Shown: in pieces, positions 11,983-21,500 of the stretch
Layout of the letters: the number at the start of each line of letters is the position of its first letter
Position numbering within the stretch: the stretch's first letter is position 1
DNA from: Cryptomeria japonica
Taxonomy: Eukaryota > Streptophyta > Pinopsida > Cupressales > Cupressaceae
Direction of reading: 5' to 3'
DNA length: 64,000 nucleotides
NCBI RefSeq assembly: GCF_030272615.1
Contig: NC_081406.1
Coordinates: 183,893,770 to 183,957,769, forward strand
Notes under the pieces: model-generated
The model's database searches: none
Told to the model about the DNA's origin: nothing
The model's input: the letters and a program-made list of their open reading frames with translations, nothing else
Translations under genes and position numbers: made by a program

Positions 11983-14824
11983 ATGGCATTCGTTCATAGA
12001 TTCGACCGTGTCCGCCGATTCCAGCGACCAGCCGATGCAGGAGAGCCAGTAAGTACCCGAAAACCTCCTCGTACTTTCACGCATTTCAAGTTTTGTCATT
12101 AATGCATGTTTAGGAGCAATAAATGCCCTAGAAATAGGGTAGTTTAAAAGTGCAAAAACGCGCAACCGCGTCTGTGTCAGCGCCAGGCGCGTCTGTGTCC
12201 AACAGGCGCGTCTGTGTCGGGTCCAGGCGCGTCTGTGCATTGAACCGCGTTTGTGTTGAATGCGGACGCGTTTGTGAAATGTAGTAGCGTCTGTGCTTTT
12301 GAATAGCGTTTATGTCATGCAGGGACGTCTGTGTTCCCTGGTCGCGTTTATGTCTGGCATAGGCACGTTTGTGTTTAGAAAGCGCGTCTGTGTTGCAGAG
12401 GCGCGTTTATGCAGTCTATAAGCACGTTTATGAGTTAAAAGCGCGTGTGTGTTGAAAAAGTGCGTTTATGTGTTTAAATGCATGGTTTTAGTCCTTTAGG
12501 TCAAATCGGCAGTTCTGTGATGAACATACGCTGTCGATTGGATAAGCTGCTGAGAGGATACACTCAAGCAGGTCCTCTAGGAAGATTAGGATAGATCAAG
12601 GCACTTTGTGATGAACAGGGAGCACCAGGATATGTAGCACTTTGTGATGAACAGGGAGTGCGAATGTGAGTGACACTTTGTGATGAACAGGGAATGTCAC
12701 ACACGTAGTACTTTGTGATGAACAGTGAGCACTACTAGGATAAATAGCAACACTTTGTGATGAACAGTGAGTGTCACTAGGGTAGATAGCCATATGCATT
12801 TGGGTAGCGAGTAGCATTTTGTGATAAACAGTGAATGCCACGATAACTGACAAGATTGATTTGCTTGACTGCAGGAGTATTTGCCGATGTTGGAGTCACG
12901 GGAGAGATTCCCATCGACTCAGAGACTGCGTCCAGAGTTGTCCATCCAGGACATGATTTCCATTGAGGAGATGGGTCTCACATATATGCTCTATGTGCCC
13001 GAGTTTCGGGCAAACATGGGGTTGCTGACTGCATTGGCCGAGAGATGGCACTCGGAGACATGCACGTTTCACCTGCCGATGGGTGAGATGACAGTGACAT
13101 TAGAGGATGTCTACAGGATACTGCATGTTCCCATTGATGGAGAGTTGATCCCCTACGACCGTGACGGTGACAGGGAGGCCTTGAGACGGGTTTTTCAGGA
13201 TCCTGAGTTGGAGATGAGAGTAGGGCATGTAGCCTGGGACACCATGACTGCCACAGGATTGGCATTGCCGGCAGTTATTGGGGGAGTTATCAGTGGATAC
13301 CTGTGTCTAGACAGGGCCACACGAGGATTGGCAGTGGGCTGGGGAGGGGCCTTGGAGACGCTGATGGCAGAGCACACTAGGTATGCATGGGGGCCATGTG
13401 TCCTAGCACATTTGTACTATGAGCTGCATCAGTTTGTATACCACGGATCAGTGGGGCTGGGCTGCGGTGTGACTCTATTGCAGGTGTGGGCCTATGAGCA
13501 CCTTCCAGTGACGAGGCCGATTCATTTCAGAGGCAGAAGACAGGGACAGAGTTTTGTTCATTTGTATGCCATGATCACATCCCAGCCTCGGATTGGGAGA
13601 TTGGAGCACTGGAGGAGAGTCATTGATGACATTGATATGGTGATCTGGAGGCCGTACCTGGGGTGCGAGGAGTGGGGGGACGATGCACTGGAGCTGCCCT
13701 ACACCTTCCGGAGCAGGTACCTGATTGGGCGGACGCCCTATATATTAGAGAGACAGCTGGTGGATAGGGTATGCAGGCAGTATGGCCGGATTCAGAGGAT
13801 GCCCCGAGGCTCGGGTATGTATGCCCGTACTGTTAGAGATCAGGTGCAGTTTGGCCCACTGCTATCTTATGATCAGGCAGTGATGCAGCTAGCGGAGATG
13901 ATGCCGATGCCATGGGACATGTGGCCAGAGGTAGATGATGCAGGGATGGACGCAGAGTACTCTGCGTATTGGGCAGAGCATCCGTTTCCCAGGTTGACAG
14001 ATCCGGCAGAGCCACTGGAGGGAGAGGGTGGAGGAGATGACGATGATGGTGGAGGGGATGGAGGTAGGGGCCGGCGGAGGCGGAGGGGAGTGGTGGGAGA
14101 GAGACGGGTAGCACCTCGGAGGGAGGGAGGTCAGGAGAGAGCAGCTCCAGTGGTGAGGGGTCGGGGTGGACTGCCCCTACAGGTGCCAGCAGCACAGGGT
14201 CCCAGAGAGGGACAGAGACAGGTACAGCCAGAGGGACAGAGACAGGTACAGCCACAGGTACCTATACAGGCACAGGGACAGGTGCAGGCAGAGGCTGAGG
14301 GACAGGCACCTGTAGGGGAGGAGCCACAGGCAGAGGCTGAGAGCGGAGACTCCGAGGAGGATGAGGTGGTGAGGCTGCGGGAGATCTGCCAGGGCCAGGC
14401 AGATGAGATTGAGGATTTGGTTCGAGAGAGGAACCACCTCAGGATCAGGGTCCGAGATACAGAGCGGGAGAGGGATCAGGCCATCCAGAGATATACCGAG
14501 GCCGAGACAGCTCTGAGGGCAGGTAGGCGGGCAGCAGAGGATGCAGGGGCAGGCTACGCCTATGTTTTGCGAGCGGGAGAGGAGATCGCCTACTGGAGGG
14601 ATCTATATTATGCAGCCGTGCCAGCAGAGCAGCGGGCTAGGAGCTTCCAGAGGTCGTCGCGCACAGCGACGGCTACGGGAGGGAGCCGCAGGAGACAGGC
14701 ATCCAGCGGTGGGGTTATGGGGCCTCCACCACCACCAGAGGGACAGGGGGATCCAGGGGCAGGGCCATCTACAGCTCAGACTCCGTCGAGGCGAGGTGGC
14801 TCCGAGGGAGGGAGTTCCTCATAG
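11983..14824 (+). CDS. Plant mobile domain (PMD) protein, antisense gene of element B, two exons
   Basis: Exon 1 is 11983-12048 (22 codons, MAFVHRFDRVRRFQRPADAG EP), the intron 12049-12874 (GTAAGT...GACTGCAG), exon 2 12875-14824; phase 0, about 671 residues. Residues about 40-350 form a plant mobile domain, with LYVPEFRANMGLLTALAERW, ETCTFHLPMGEMTVTLEDV, VPIDGELI and WGPCVLAHLYYEL. The family includes the Arabidopsis nuclear proteins MAIN and MAIL1, which help silence transposons, and PMDs carried by plant transposons. About 405-515 is Gly/Asp-, Arg- and Gln/Val/Pro-rich (repeats of GQRQVQP type); about 515-575 is a charged coiled coil; the tail is Gly/Ser/Pro-rich. Exon 2 is clearly more GC-rich than its surroundings. 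The frame is intact and conserved in A and, decayed, in C. The role (nuclear, possibly counter-silencing) is inference. Translation from an exon-2 start would give a protein shorter by about 26 residues. Confidence 0.85.
12160..12480 (+). repeat. CGCGTCTGTGT array in the PMD intron
   Basis: About 16 copies of a short unit with consensus CGCGTCTGTGT (variants GCGTTTATG, GCGTTTGTG, CACGTTTGTG), spaced about 17-22 bp, with unrelated text between copies. Drift grows toward the right end. The same unit, on the other strand, forms two arrays in the gag-pol leader (24543-24830, 26036-26300). In each case the unit has the same sense relative to its own transcript. Confidence 0.85.
12596..12840 (+). 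repeat. CACTTTGTGATGAACAG array in the PMD intron
   Basis: About seven copies of the 17-mer CACTTTGTGATGAACAG, at intervals of about 40-60 bp, last copy degenerate (CATTTTGTGATAAACAG). Spacers are related but variable (AGTGTCACTAGGGTAGATAG type). An eighth partial copy, TCTGTGATGAACATACG, lies near 12513. The array lies in the 3' half of the intron and ends about 35 bp before the acceptor. It is shared with element A. Confidence 0.85.
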
Positions 14825-16300
14825 CTATAGTGGGCTCCCATTGTATCAGTAGATGTATCATTGTTGTATTGTAGACACCTGCGGGTGATTCTTTTGTAGC
14901 CATATGATTCTTTTGACATCATTGTATTATGACACATTTGATTGATTATATATATGAGATGATTCATCTTTTGCGGCAGCTATATGCATGTGTACCTTAT
15001 GTGATGAGATGTTCTTATGTGATGCATGTTTTATGATATGGATGCTTATATGATGCAAGGCCATATATTTTTGTTCTTTTATGTTGTATATGTGATGCAT
15101 GATGCGAATGAAAATGTATGTGATGCAAATGATTATTTACATAATGAAAATGTGAGATGTGCTAACATGTGTTGTATGCAGGATGTGATGCCATTATAAT
15201 ATCTATATGTATGAAATGCTTATATGTGGTGATGCAAGTGCAACTTATATGAAATGCAAATGTTTTTGGTGTGTCATTATACTCAGTCATGTGATAGCGG
15301 GCTACGCGGACTCGAGAAGGACAATGGAAGTCAATCAAGAAAGGGGGATGGAAGACAAAAGATATGAACGTGAAAGAGCTTCTTGTGCGTTATCATCATT
15401 GAGCTTTATTATGGCAGAATAGGTTATGACAATCGAGGCATATGGTCGGCCCAGAAAGTCATTGTACCTGTTTGCATGGAGATAAGACAGTCACAAACAA
15501 GGAATGCCCCAGTTCACACTAGACTCACAGTGTCCTCATATCCTTGGACAAGTCATAGTATTACTAAAAGACAATCCACAGACAGCAAATGCAAATAAGT
15601 GACGATACCCCATCCTCGCCTTTCTAGTCAAAGACATCCTGGAGATAGAATCTCTAGTCAAAGACATCCCGGAAAAGCTAAAAGACATGTCACCAAAAAG
15701 ATAAAACCAAAAGAAAACCAAGACTCGATACCCACATCCACTGTAGTCCTCAAGTTTGTGTCTCTTGTCACTTGTTTAAGTCAAATTTTGATTGTGGTCA
15801 CAATGTTCACTTTCACAAAAAGGATAGATAGCACTGAACCATATGTTGTCTGAGTCTGTTAAAAGATTTGATTTTGTTGAAGCCCATTGTTGCTGCTGTG
15901 TCTCCTTGGAAACTGACTGAATCCATGAAACTGATACCTTATTGTGGAGAAGATGGAACTTTATTGCGGATCTGCGATGCAAAATGTTGCTTTATTGCGA
16001 ATTGTGCGCGGATAGACTGAAGAGAGCTGAAAGAAACTGTATTCCTCGAAACATGTGATGTTCTCAGTTCCACACCCATTACTAGACGCAGGAATTGGCC
16101 GTAGTCACAGATAGGATCTGATTTATTATGGATGGAAAGAGAGTGAAAAGGGAGGGTTTATTATGAATGGCTGACCAATCTTGGGTAGATCAATAACAAG
16201 CCATGATGGGAATGGGTAAGTTTATTGTGAGTGAATTGGTCGTGAGTGTGTGCGAAGTGAAAGAATGAAAGGGAATCCTGAAAGAGGGAGGAGCAAAGTC
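14825..16300. other. Spacer between the convergent PMD and gag-pol genes
   Basis: Downstream of the PMD stop comes about 400 bp of GATG/TATG-rich sequence matching the flank in elements A and C, presumably the PMD 3' UTR and terminator region. The remainder (15200-16300) has only short frames without recognisable domains. A small direct repeat (TCTAGTCAAAGACATCC) occurs twice at about 15625-15670. Both genes of the element end toward this spacer. Confidence 0.5.
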
Positions 16301-16304
16301 CCTA

Positions 16305-16470
16305 CGCATGGCGCTGGTGACCCAGTTTTCACCATGGTACTTGCCCAGGGCGCCACCGAAGTGGTTTTCACCGTTGGACGAAATTATTTCTCTTTACTTT
16401 TTTTTTTGGATTTTGCAATTTTTTTGTTGTCACAAGGCGCCTGTTTGCCAGGTTTTCACCAAGTAACGAT
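16305..16470. repeat. Short GGCGC ... GTTTTCACC repeats
   Basis: Three units in which a GGCGC/GGCGCC core is followed within about 20 bp by GTTTTCACC: near 16310-16335, 16348-16371 and 16435-16460. They lie just beyond the A-rich tract that follows pol. Function unknown. Confidence 0.5.
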
Positions 16471-16481
16471 TTTTTTGTTTT

Positions 16482-16483
<2 letters not shown>

Positions 16484-16519
<36 letters not shown>

Positions 16520-16545
16520 AATTTTTTTGATTTTTTTTTGTGTTT
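16484..16545 (-). repeat. A-rich tract 3' of pol (element B)
   Basis: A near-pure homopolymer run (T on the plus strand, A in the sense of gag-pol) directly downstream of the gag-pol stop codon at 16571. Element C has an analogous A-rich tandem tract directly after its integrase (44655-44770). Confidence 0.8.
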
Positions 16546-16570
16546 TTGCATTAGGATACTCAAAAAGAGC

Positions 16571-18574
16571 TTATGTGTAGAACCTGCGAAGGTGCATGCT
16601 GTTGATAGGATCCTCCAAAGATTCACCTTCTGTAGTTGAGAGCTGATATGCCCCAGATCCATATGCTGCTGTGATGATGTAAGGACCAAGCCAGTTGGGT
16701 TCAAATTTGCCCTTCTTTTCTCTATCTTGCTGATTCTTGGGGTTCTCTCTGAGGACTAAGTCACCTACCTCAAATGTGCGAGGCTTGACCTTGTGATTGT
16801 AACTGCGACTCATTCGTTGTTGGTAAGCCTTGAGATGATTAAAAGCAGTGTGTCGTCGTTCCTCCAGCAGTTCTAGTTCTTGTAAGCGAGAGACCCTGTA
16901 GTCTTCATCGTTGATTATGTTTCTCAAAGAGACCCGTAAAGAAGGTAACTCGACCTCAATAGGCAAGATGGCTTCAGCACCATAGACAAGTGAGTAAGGT
17001 GTAGCTCCTGTAGGTGTGCGGACACTGGTACGATAGGCCCAAAGTGCGGGATTGAGTTGGACATGCCAGTTACGGCCAGCATCGTCGACTGTCTTTTTAA
17101 GTATTTTGAGAATTGTTTTGTTAGACGCCTCAGCTTGGCCATTACCTTGGGGGTAATATGGTGTGGAGAAACGATGAGAGATATGGAATCGCTCACAGAG
17201 TTCACGAACATCCTGATTCTTGAAAGGACGCCCGTTGTCGGTAATAATGGAAGTAGGAATCCCGTATCGGCAAATGATGTAGTTCAGGATGAAAGTAGCG
17301 ATTTGTTTCCCAGTAACTTGCGTGAGAGACACGGCTTCAATCCACTTTGTGAAATACTCTGTGGCTGTGATAATGAATTTATGTCCGTTGGAAGAAGGAG
17401 GGTGAATCTTGCCTATGAGATCGAGTCCCCACTGACAAAAGGGCCAAGGAGATGCAAGTGGCTGTAGTTCTTGTGCTGGTGCGTGTATGAGGTCTCCATG
17501 AATTTGACACTGCTTACACCTCTTGACAAACTGATATGCATCTTTTTCCATAGTAGGCCAGTAGTATCCAGTCCTGATGAGTTTCTTGGCCAAGGTAGGA
17601 CCACTAATATGCGGACCACATATCCCTTCGTGCACTTCTCGTAACGCAATCTGAGCTTCGTCACTCTCTAAACATCTAAGGAGGGTGCCATCTAGACCTC
17701 GTCGGTATAGGATATCAGCTAGGATAACGTATCGGGAGGATTGGCGGATGAAAGTGCGGCGTTGGTTGTTCGATAAATCGGGAGGTAAGATGTTGTCGCG
17801 AAGGTATGTGAATATGGAACCATATAACTGGGATTCAGGACCAACAACACATATCATTTCCGTGAGAGTGATCTCATATGACGGAATCAGCAGGTTGTCA
17901 ACCAGGAACTCATAACAGGTCTCATTTTGTGGTAGGTCAATGAGTGAAGCAATTGTAGCCATGGCATCAGCAGCGCGATTCTGTTCTCTTGGTATCTGCT
18001 CAAACTCTATCTTTGCAAAGTGTTGTTTCAGATCATCTACCAGTTGTTTGTAAGGCATTAGCTTTTCATCTTTTGTTTGATAATCATCAGTTGCTTGACG
18101 GATGACAAGTTGAGAATCGCCAAAAACACGAAGTTCCTGGATCTTCCACTGAACTGCAATTCTTAACCCCGTTGTTAATGCCTCGTATTCCGCTATATTG
18201 TTGGTGCAAGGAAATGATAAGCGGTATGACTTTGGTATAGAATCGCCTTGGGGAGTTATAAAGAGTATACCCGCTCCTGCCCCGTGCTGTGTGTATGAGC
18301 CATCAAAGTATAGTTGCCATGGCTTTGCAGGTGATATTGTTAGAATGGACTCATCTGGAAATTCTGACTGTAGAGGAACATCATCTATCATGGGAGCATC
18401 TGCCAGTTGATCTGCAATGGCTTGTCCTTTGATTGCTTTTCTGTCCACGTATTCAATGTCGAATTCACTCAAAATCATTACCCACTTGGCCAGTCGCCCA
18501 GTAAGTGTAGCTTTGTTGAGCAGATATTTTAGTGGATCAATTCTGGCAATCAACTTGGTCTTGTGAGTGAGCAT
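16571..18574 (-). CDS. pol: Element B pol, C-terminal part: aRNase H and integrase
   Basis: 667 codons from MLTHKTKL, which is really the continuation of the upstream frame after an in-frame TGA. Residues 1-60 finish the Ty3-type RNase H. Residues about 86-210 are a second, archaeal-like RNase H with Asp91, Glu129, Asp153 and Asp203 in the expected motifs (LYFDGS, NNIAEYEAL, FGDSQLV, NRAADAM). Integrase follows: zinc-binding His315/His322/Cys353/Cys356, then catalytic Asp385 (GLDLIG), Asp446 (ITDNG) and Glu482 (GQAEAS) with the usual 35-residue second gap, and a C-terminal LGPYII segment (GPF/Y-like). The dual RNase H arrangement is diagnostic of the Tat lineage. All catalytic residues are present, so this part looks functional apart from the stop. 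Confidence 0.95.
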   Translation of the reverse strand: MLTHKTKLIARIDPLKYLLNKATLTGRLAKWVMILSEFDIEYVDRKAIKGQAIADQLADAPMIDDVPLQSEFPDESILTISPAKPWQLYFDGSYTQHGAGAGILFITPQGDSIPKSYRLSFPCTNNIAEYEALTTGLRIAVQWKIQELRVFGDSQLVIRQATDDYQTKDEKLMPYKQLVDDLKQHFAKIEFEQIPREQNRAADAMATIASLIDLPQNETCYEFLVDNLLIPSYEITLTEMICVVGPESQLYGSIFTYLRDNILPPDLSNNQRRTFIRQSSRYVILADILYRRGLDGTLLRCLESDEAQIALREVHEGICGPHISGPTLAKKLIRTGYYWPTMEKDAYQFVKRCKQCQIHGDLIHAPAQELQPLASPWPFCQWGLDLIGKIHPPSSNGHKFIITATEYFTKWIEAVSLTQVTGKQIATFILNYIICRYGIPTSIITDNGRPFKNQDVRELCERFHISHRFSTPYYPQGNGQAEASNKTILKILKKTVDDAGRNWHVQLNPALWAYRTSVRTPTGATPYSLVYGAEAILPIEVELPSLRVSLRNIINDEDYRVSRLQELELLEERRHTAFNHLKAYQQRMSRSYNHKVKPRTFEVGDLVLRENPKNQQDREKKGKFEPNWLGPYIITAAYGSGAYQLSTTEGESLEDPINSMHLRRFYT

Positions 18575-18580
18575 ATAATG

Positions 18581-21500
18581 TCATAATTTTTGTGAAGCGA
18601 AGACCACAGCGAGACATGCACGCTCAATTGGTGTGTAGTTGAGCTCATATCCCACCAATGTGTGACTGATATAGTAGACTGCTTTTTCCTTGCCGTCAGG
18701 TATTTGCTGTGCTAGTAGTGCCCCCAGTGCTGTTGGAGTAGCTGATATGTAAAGTAGCAATGGTTGATTCGGAATTGGTGGCATCAAAACTGGCGGGTTC
18801 AAAAGATAGTCTTTAAGTGCCTGAAAAGCCTGTTGACAGTTCTCGTCCCATTTGAACTTAATGTTTTTGTGTAGCAGGTGCTGGAAAGGATTACACTTAT
18901 CTGCAAGTTGTGCTATGAATCTTCGTATGGACTGGAGTCTCCCTTGTAAAGACCGAAGTTGACTGATGTTCTTGGGTGGCGGCATGTCCAAGATAGCCTT
19001 GACTTTTGCTGGATCCGCTTCTATTCCTCTTTTAGACACAATGAATCCTAGGAGCTTCCCGGAGGTTACTCCAAAGACACATTTCTTTGGATTTAATCTT
19101 ACCTTGTATTTTTCCAGCCTATCAAAAGCAACTGAAAGTATGTCCAAGTGTGTATTTCTGTCTATTGATTTAACCAAAAGGTCGTCGACATAATCTTCCA
19201 CCTTTACATGCATGAGATCATGGAAGATAGTCGTCATGGCTCGTTGATATGTGGCACCTGCATTTTTCAGCCCAAAGGGCATGACATTCCAGCAGAAGGT
19301 TCCCCATGGGCAAGTGAATGATGTTTTATGTTGATCTTCAGGTGCAATCCTGATCTGATTATATCCAGAGAATCCGTCCATTAAAGATAACATCTCATGG
19401 CCTGCTGTGAGATCAACAATTAAATCAATGTTTGGTAATGGGAAATCATCCTTCGGACAAGCCTTGTTGATATCCCTGAAGTCTGTACATATTCGGATGC
19501 TGCGATCTGGTTTGCTGACAGGTACTAAATTGGAGATCCATTCAGGATAATCAATTGGGCGTATGAATCCGACATCTAGTAATTTCTCCAGCTCTGCCTT
19601 GACTAATAATGCCACCTGTGGATGCATTTTTCTCAATTTCTGTTTTACTGGTTTTGCCCCCGGTTTGACTGTTAAATGATGCATTACTAAGTCGGGGTCT
19701 AGTCCAGGCATATCAGCATAAGACCATGCGAAGTTGACTTGTCGTTCCTTAAAGAAGCTTATGAACCTTGCTTTCTCGGCCTCTGTCAATGATTGAGCCA
19801 AAAATATGTTGTGTGGAACCTCTGCTGTACCAATGTTTGTCTTTATAGTCTCCTCTACCAACATGGATGATTTTTCCTCGTATGATGCGGGGAGAATGTC
19901 AAGCCTTCCATCTTCGGGCGCCTCAGAGAGGTTTTCACCCTCAGATACGTCCTTTCTTTTTACTTTTTTAGAGTCAGAGAGCGCCACAGTGTGGTTTTCG
20001 CCATAAGACCCTTGTTTTGTCTTTATTTTCACATTTTTGCGACTAGAAGGCCCGACACCTTCACCAAAGTATGCCATGTTATTTAGCTCTATGGCGTATC
20101 CTGCTTTATGGTCTCCAAGAGGAAGATCATCGCGAATGCCAAGATAATCCACAATAGCTTCGTCATTTTGAAATGTATCGATCTGTGGTGGTCCATCCTG
20201 ATCCCAGTCAATGAGTTGGGGGTGAACGAGGGGAAGGTCTTTAGTGTTTTTAGAATCCGCAAGGCTAATAGTGAAGATGTGGTTATATTCAGGTATGTCA
20301 AGGTAGTCATCGAGGTCATCAATGGCACTCTCCTCATCAGTGTCGATCGTGAGTGAGTCCAAATTATCATCACTAGTAGCACCCTCAGGGACAGGTGTCC
20401 TCATCCTATGTGATCCTGACCTAGGGCCCTGAAACGAAGCTTGTGCGGGATCCTTATGGGTCGGTTCTTGACCAACTCTGAATTTCTTGTAAAACTCCTC
20501 CTCCTCTGTAGGTTCATCTGGCTCTCTAAATGTCTCATTAAGTTCATAATCGCTGGAGGATTTGTCTGAACCCCATTCCCACTCATTGGAGTCTGTGGAA
20601 TAATTATCCTCTTGTTGAACTTCAGTCACTTTGACTCGCCATATTTGTTTTGTTCTCTTGTGTTGAATCTTGGGGTTTAGAAAACCAAGCCCCTTAGAGC
20701 GTTCCCTTCTTGTAGTTAGCTCAGGTTGTAGAGGCTCCATGACACCTTCTTTGCGTAGTCCGAGAGGACTTTTTCCATCATACCCGAATCTCTGCAGAAT
20801 TTTGAAACCTTTACCATAGTTTTCACAGGGTATTATAATTTGATCATGTGTATCATCTTCAGCGTCCTTATATAGCATTTTATATAAACTTTCTTCCTCT
20901 AGTTCGCCCCATTTTTGAAAGACGGTAGGATCCCATTTGAGGAGCATGATGGAGATTTGCTTATTTGGATGTGGTCTCCCATATTCCTTGGGGGAGTTCA
21001 TGACTTGTCGTAAGAACATTGTTTGATTCAGAGTGTATTCTCCCATGCCTTTGTCTTGAAACTTGGCTCTAAGTTCACCTTGTTTGGATGTCGAGGGCTT
21101 TAATGACTCAGGATCAATATATGCTGAAGAAGGAGTAGCCTCACGATTGCTGGGAATGATAATCTCAGTATGTGATCTCAAGTTATTGCAATATATGAAT
21201 GGATTTGGATCACCATTGACCGTTACCTCGACTCCATTATGAGGAAATTTTATGCACTGATGGTATGTTGATGGGACCGCTCTCATTTCATGAATCCATG
21301 GACGTCCTAGCAATATGTTATACGTGAGGTCTAGATCCAGGACTTGACAAATCACGTCCTTTGTTACTGGCCCTATTCTGAGTGGTAAGATGACCGTGCC
21401 CTTGGACGAGCGCTCTTCATCATCATAAGCCTTAATAGTGATTTGGTTTGTAGCATTCACAGCTTTGTCAGAATATCCCAATTGTCTGATGGTGCTCAAT

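Larger units (their letters stand above)
12049..12874 (+). other. Intron of the PMD gene (element B)
   Basis: Donor GTAAGTACC directly after codon 22 and acceptor TTGACTGCAG directly before GAG TAT TTG CCG. Both sites are kept in element A (GTAAGTACC and TTGACTGCAG), while the intron body varies, which is what a real intron predicts. It contains two distinct short-repeat arrays described separately. Length 826 bp. Confidence 0.75.

Noticed and set aside
12596-12840. Regularly spaced identical 17-mers resembling a CRISPR array
   Set aside because: Spacers are themselves related and vary in length, there are no cas genes, and the context is an intron in a plant retrotransposon.
13833-14437. 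Long minus-strand frames opposite PMD exon 2
   Set aside because: Shadows of a GC-rich plus-strand coding exon; Leu/Pro/Ser-rich composition with no domain.
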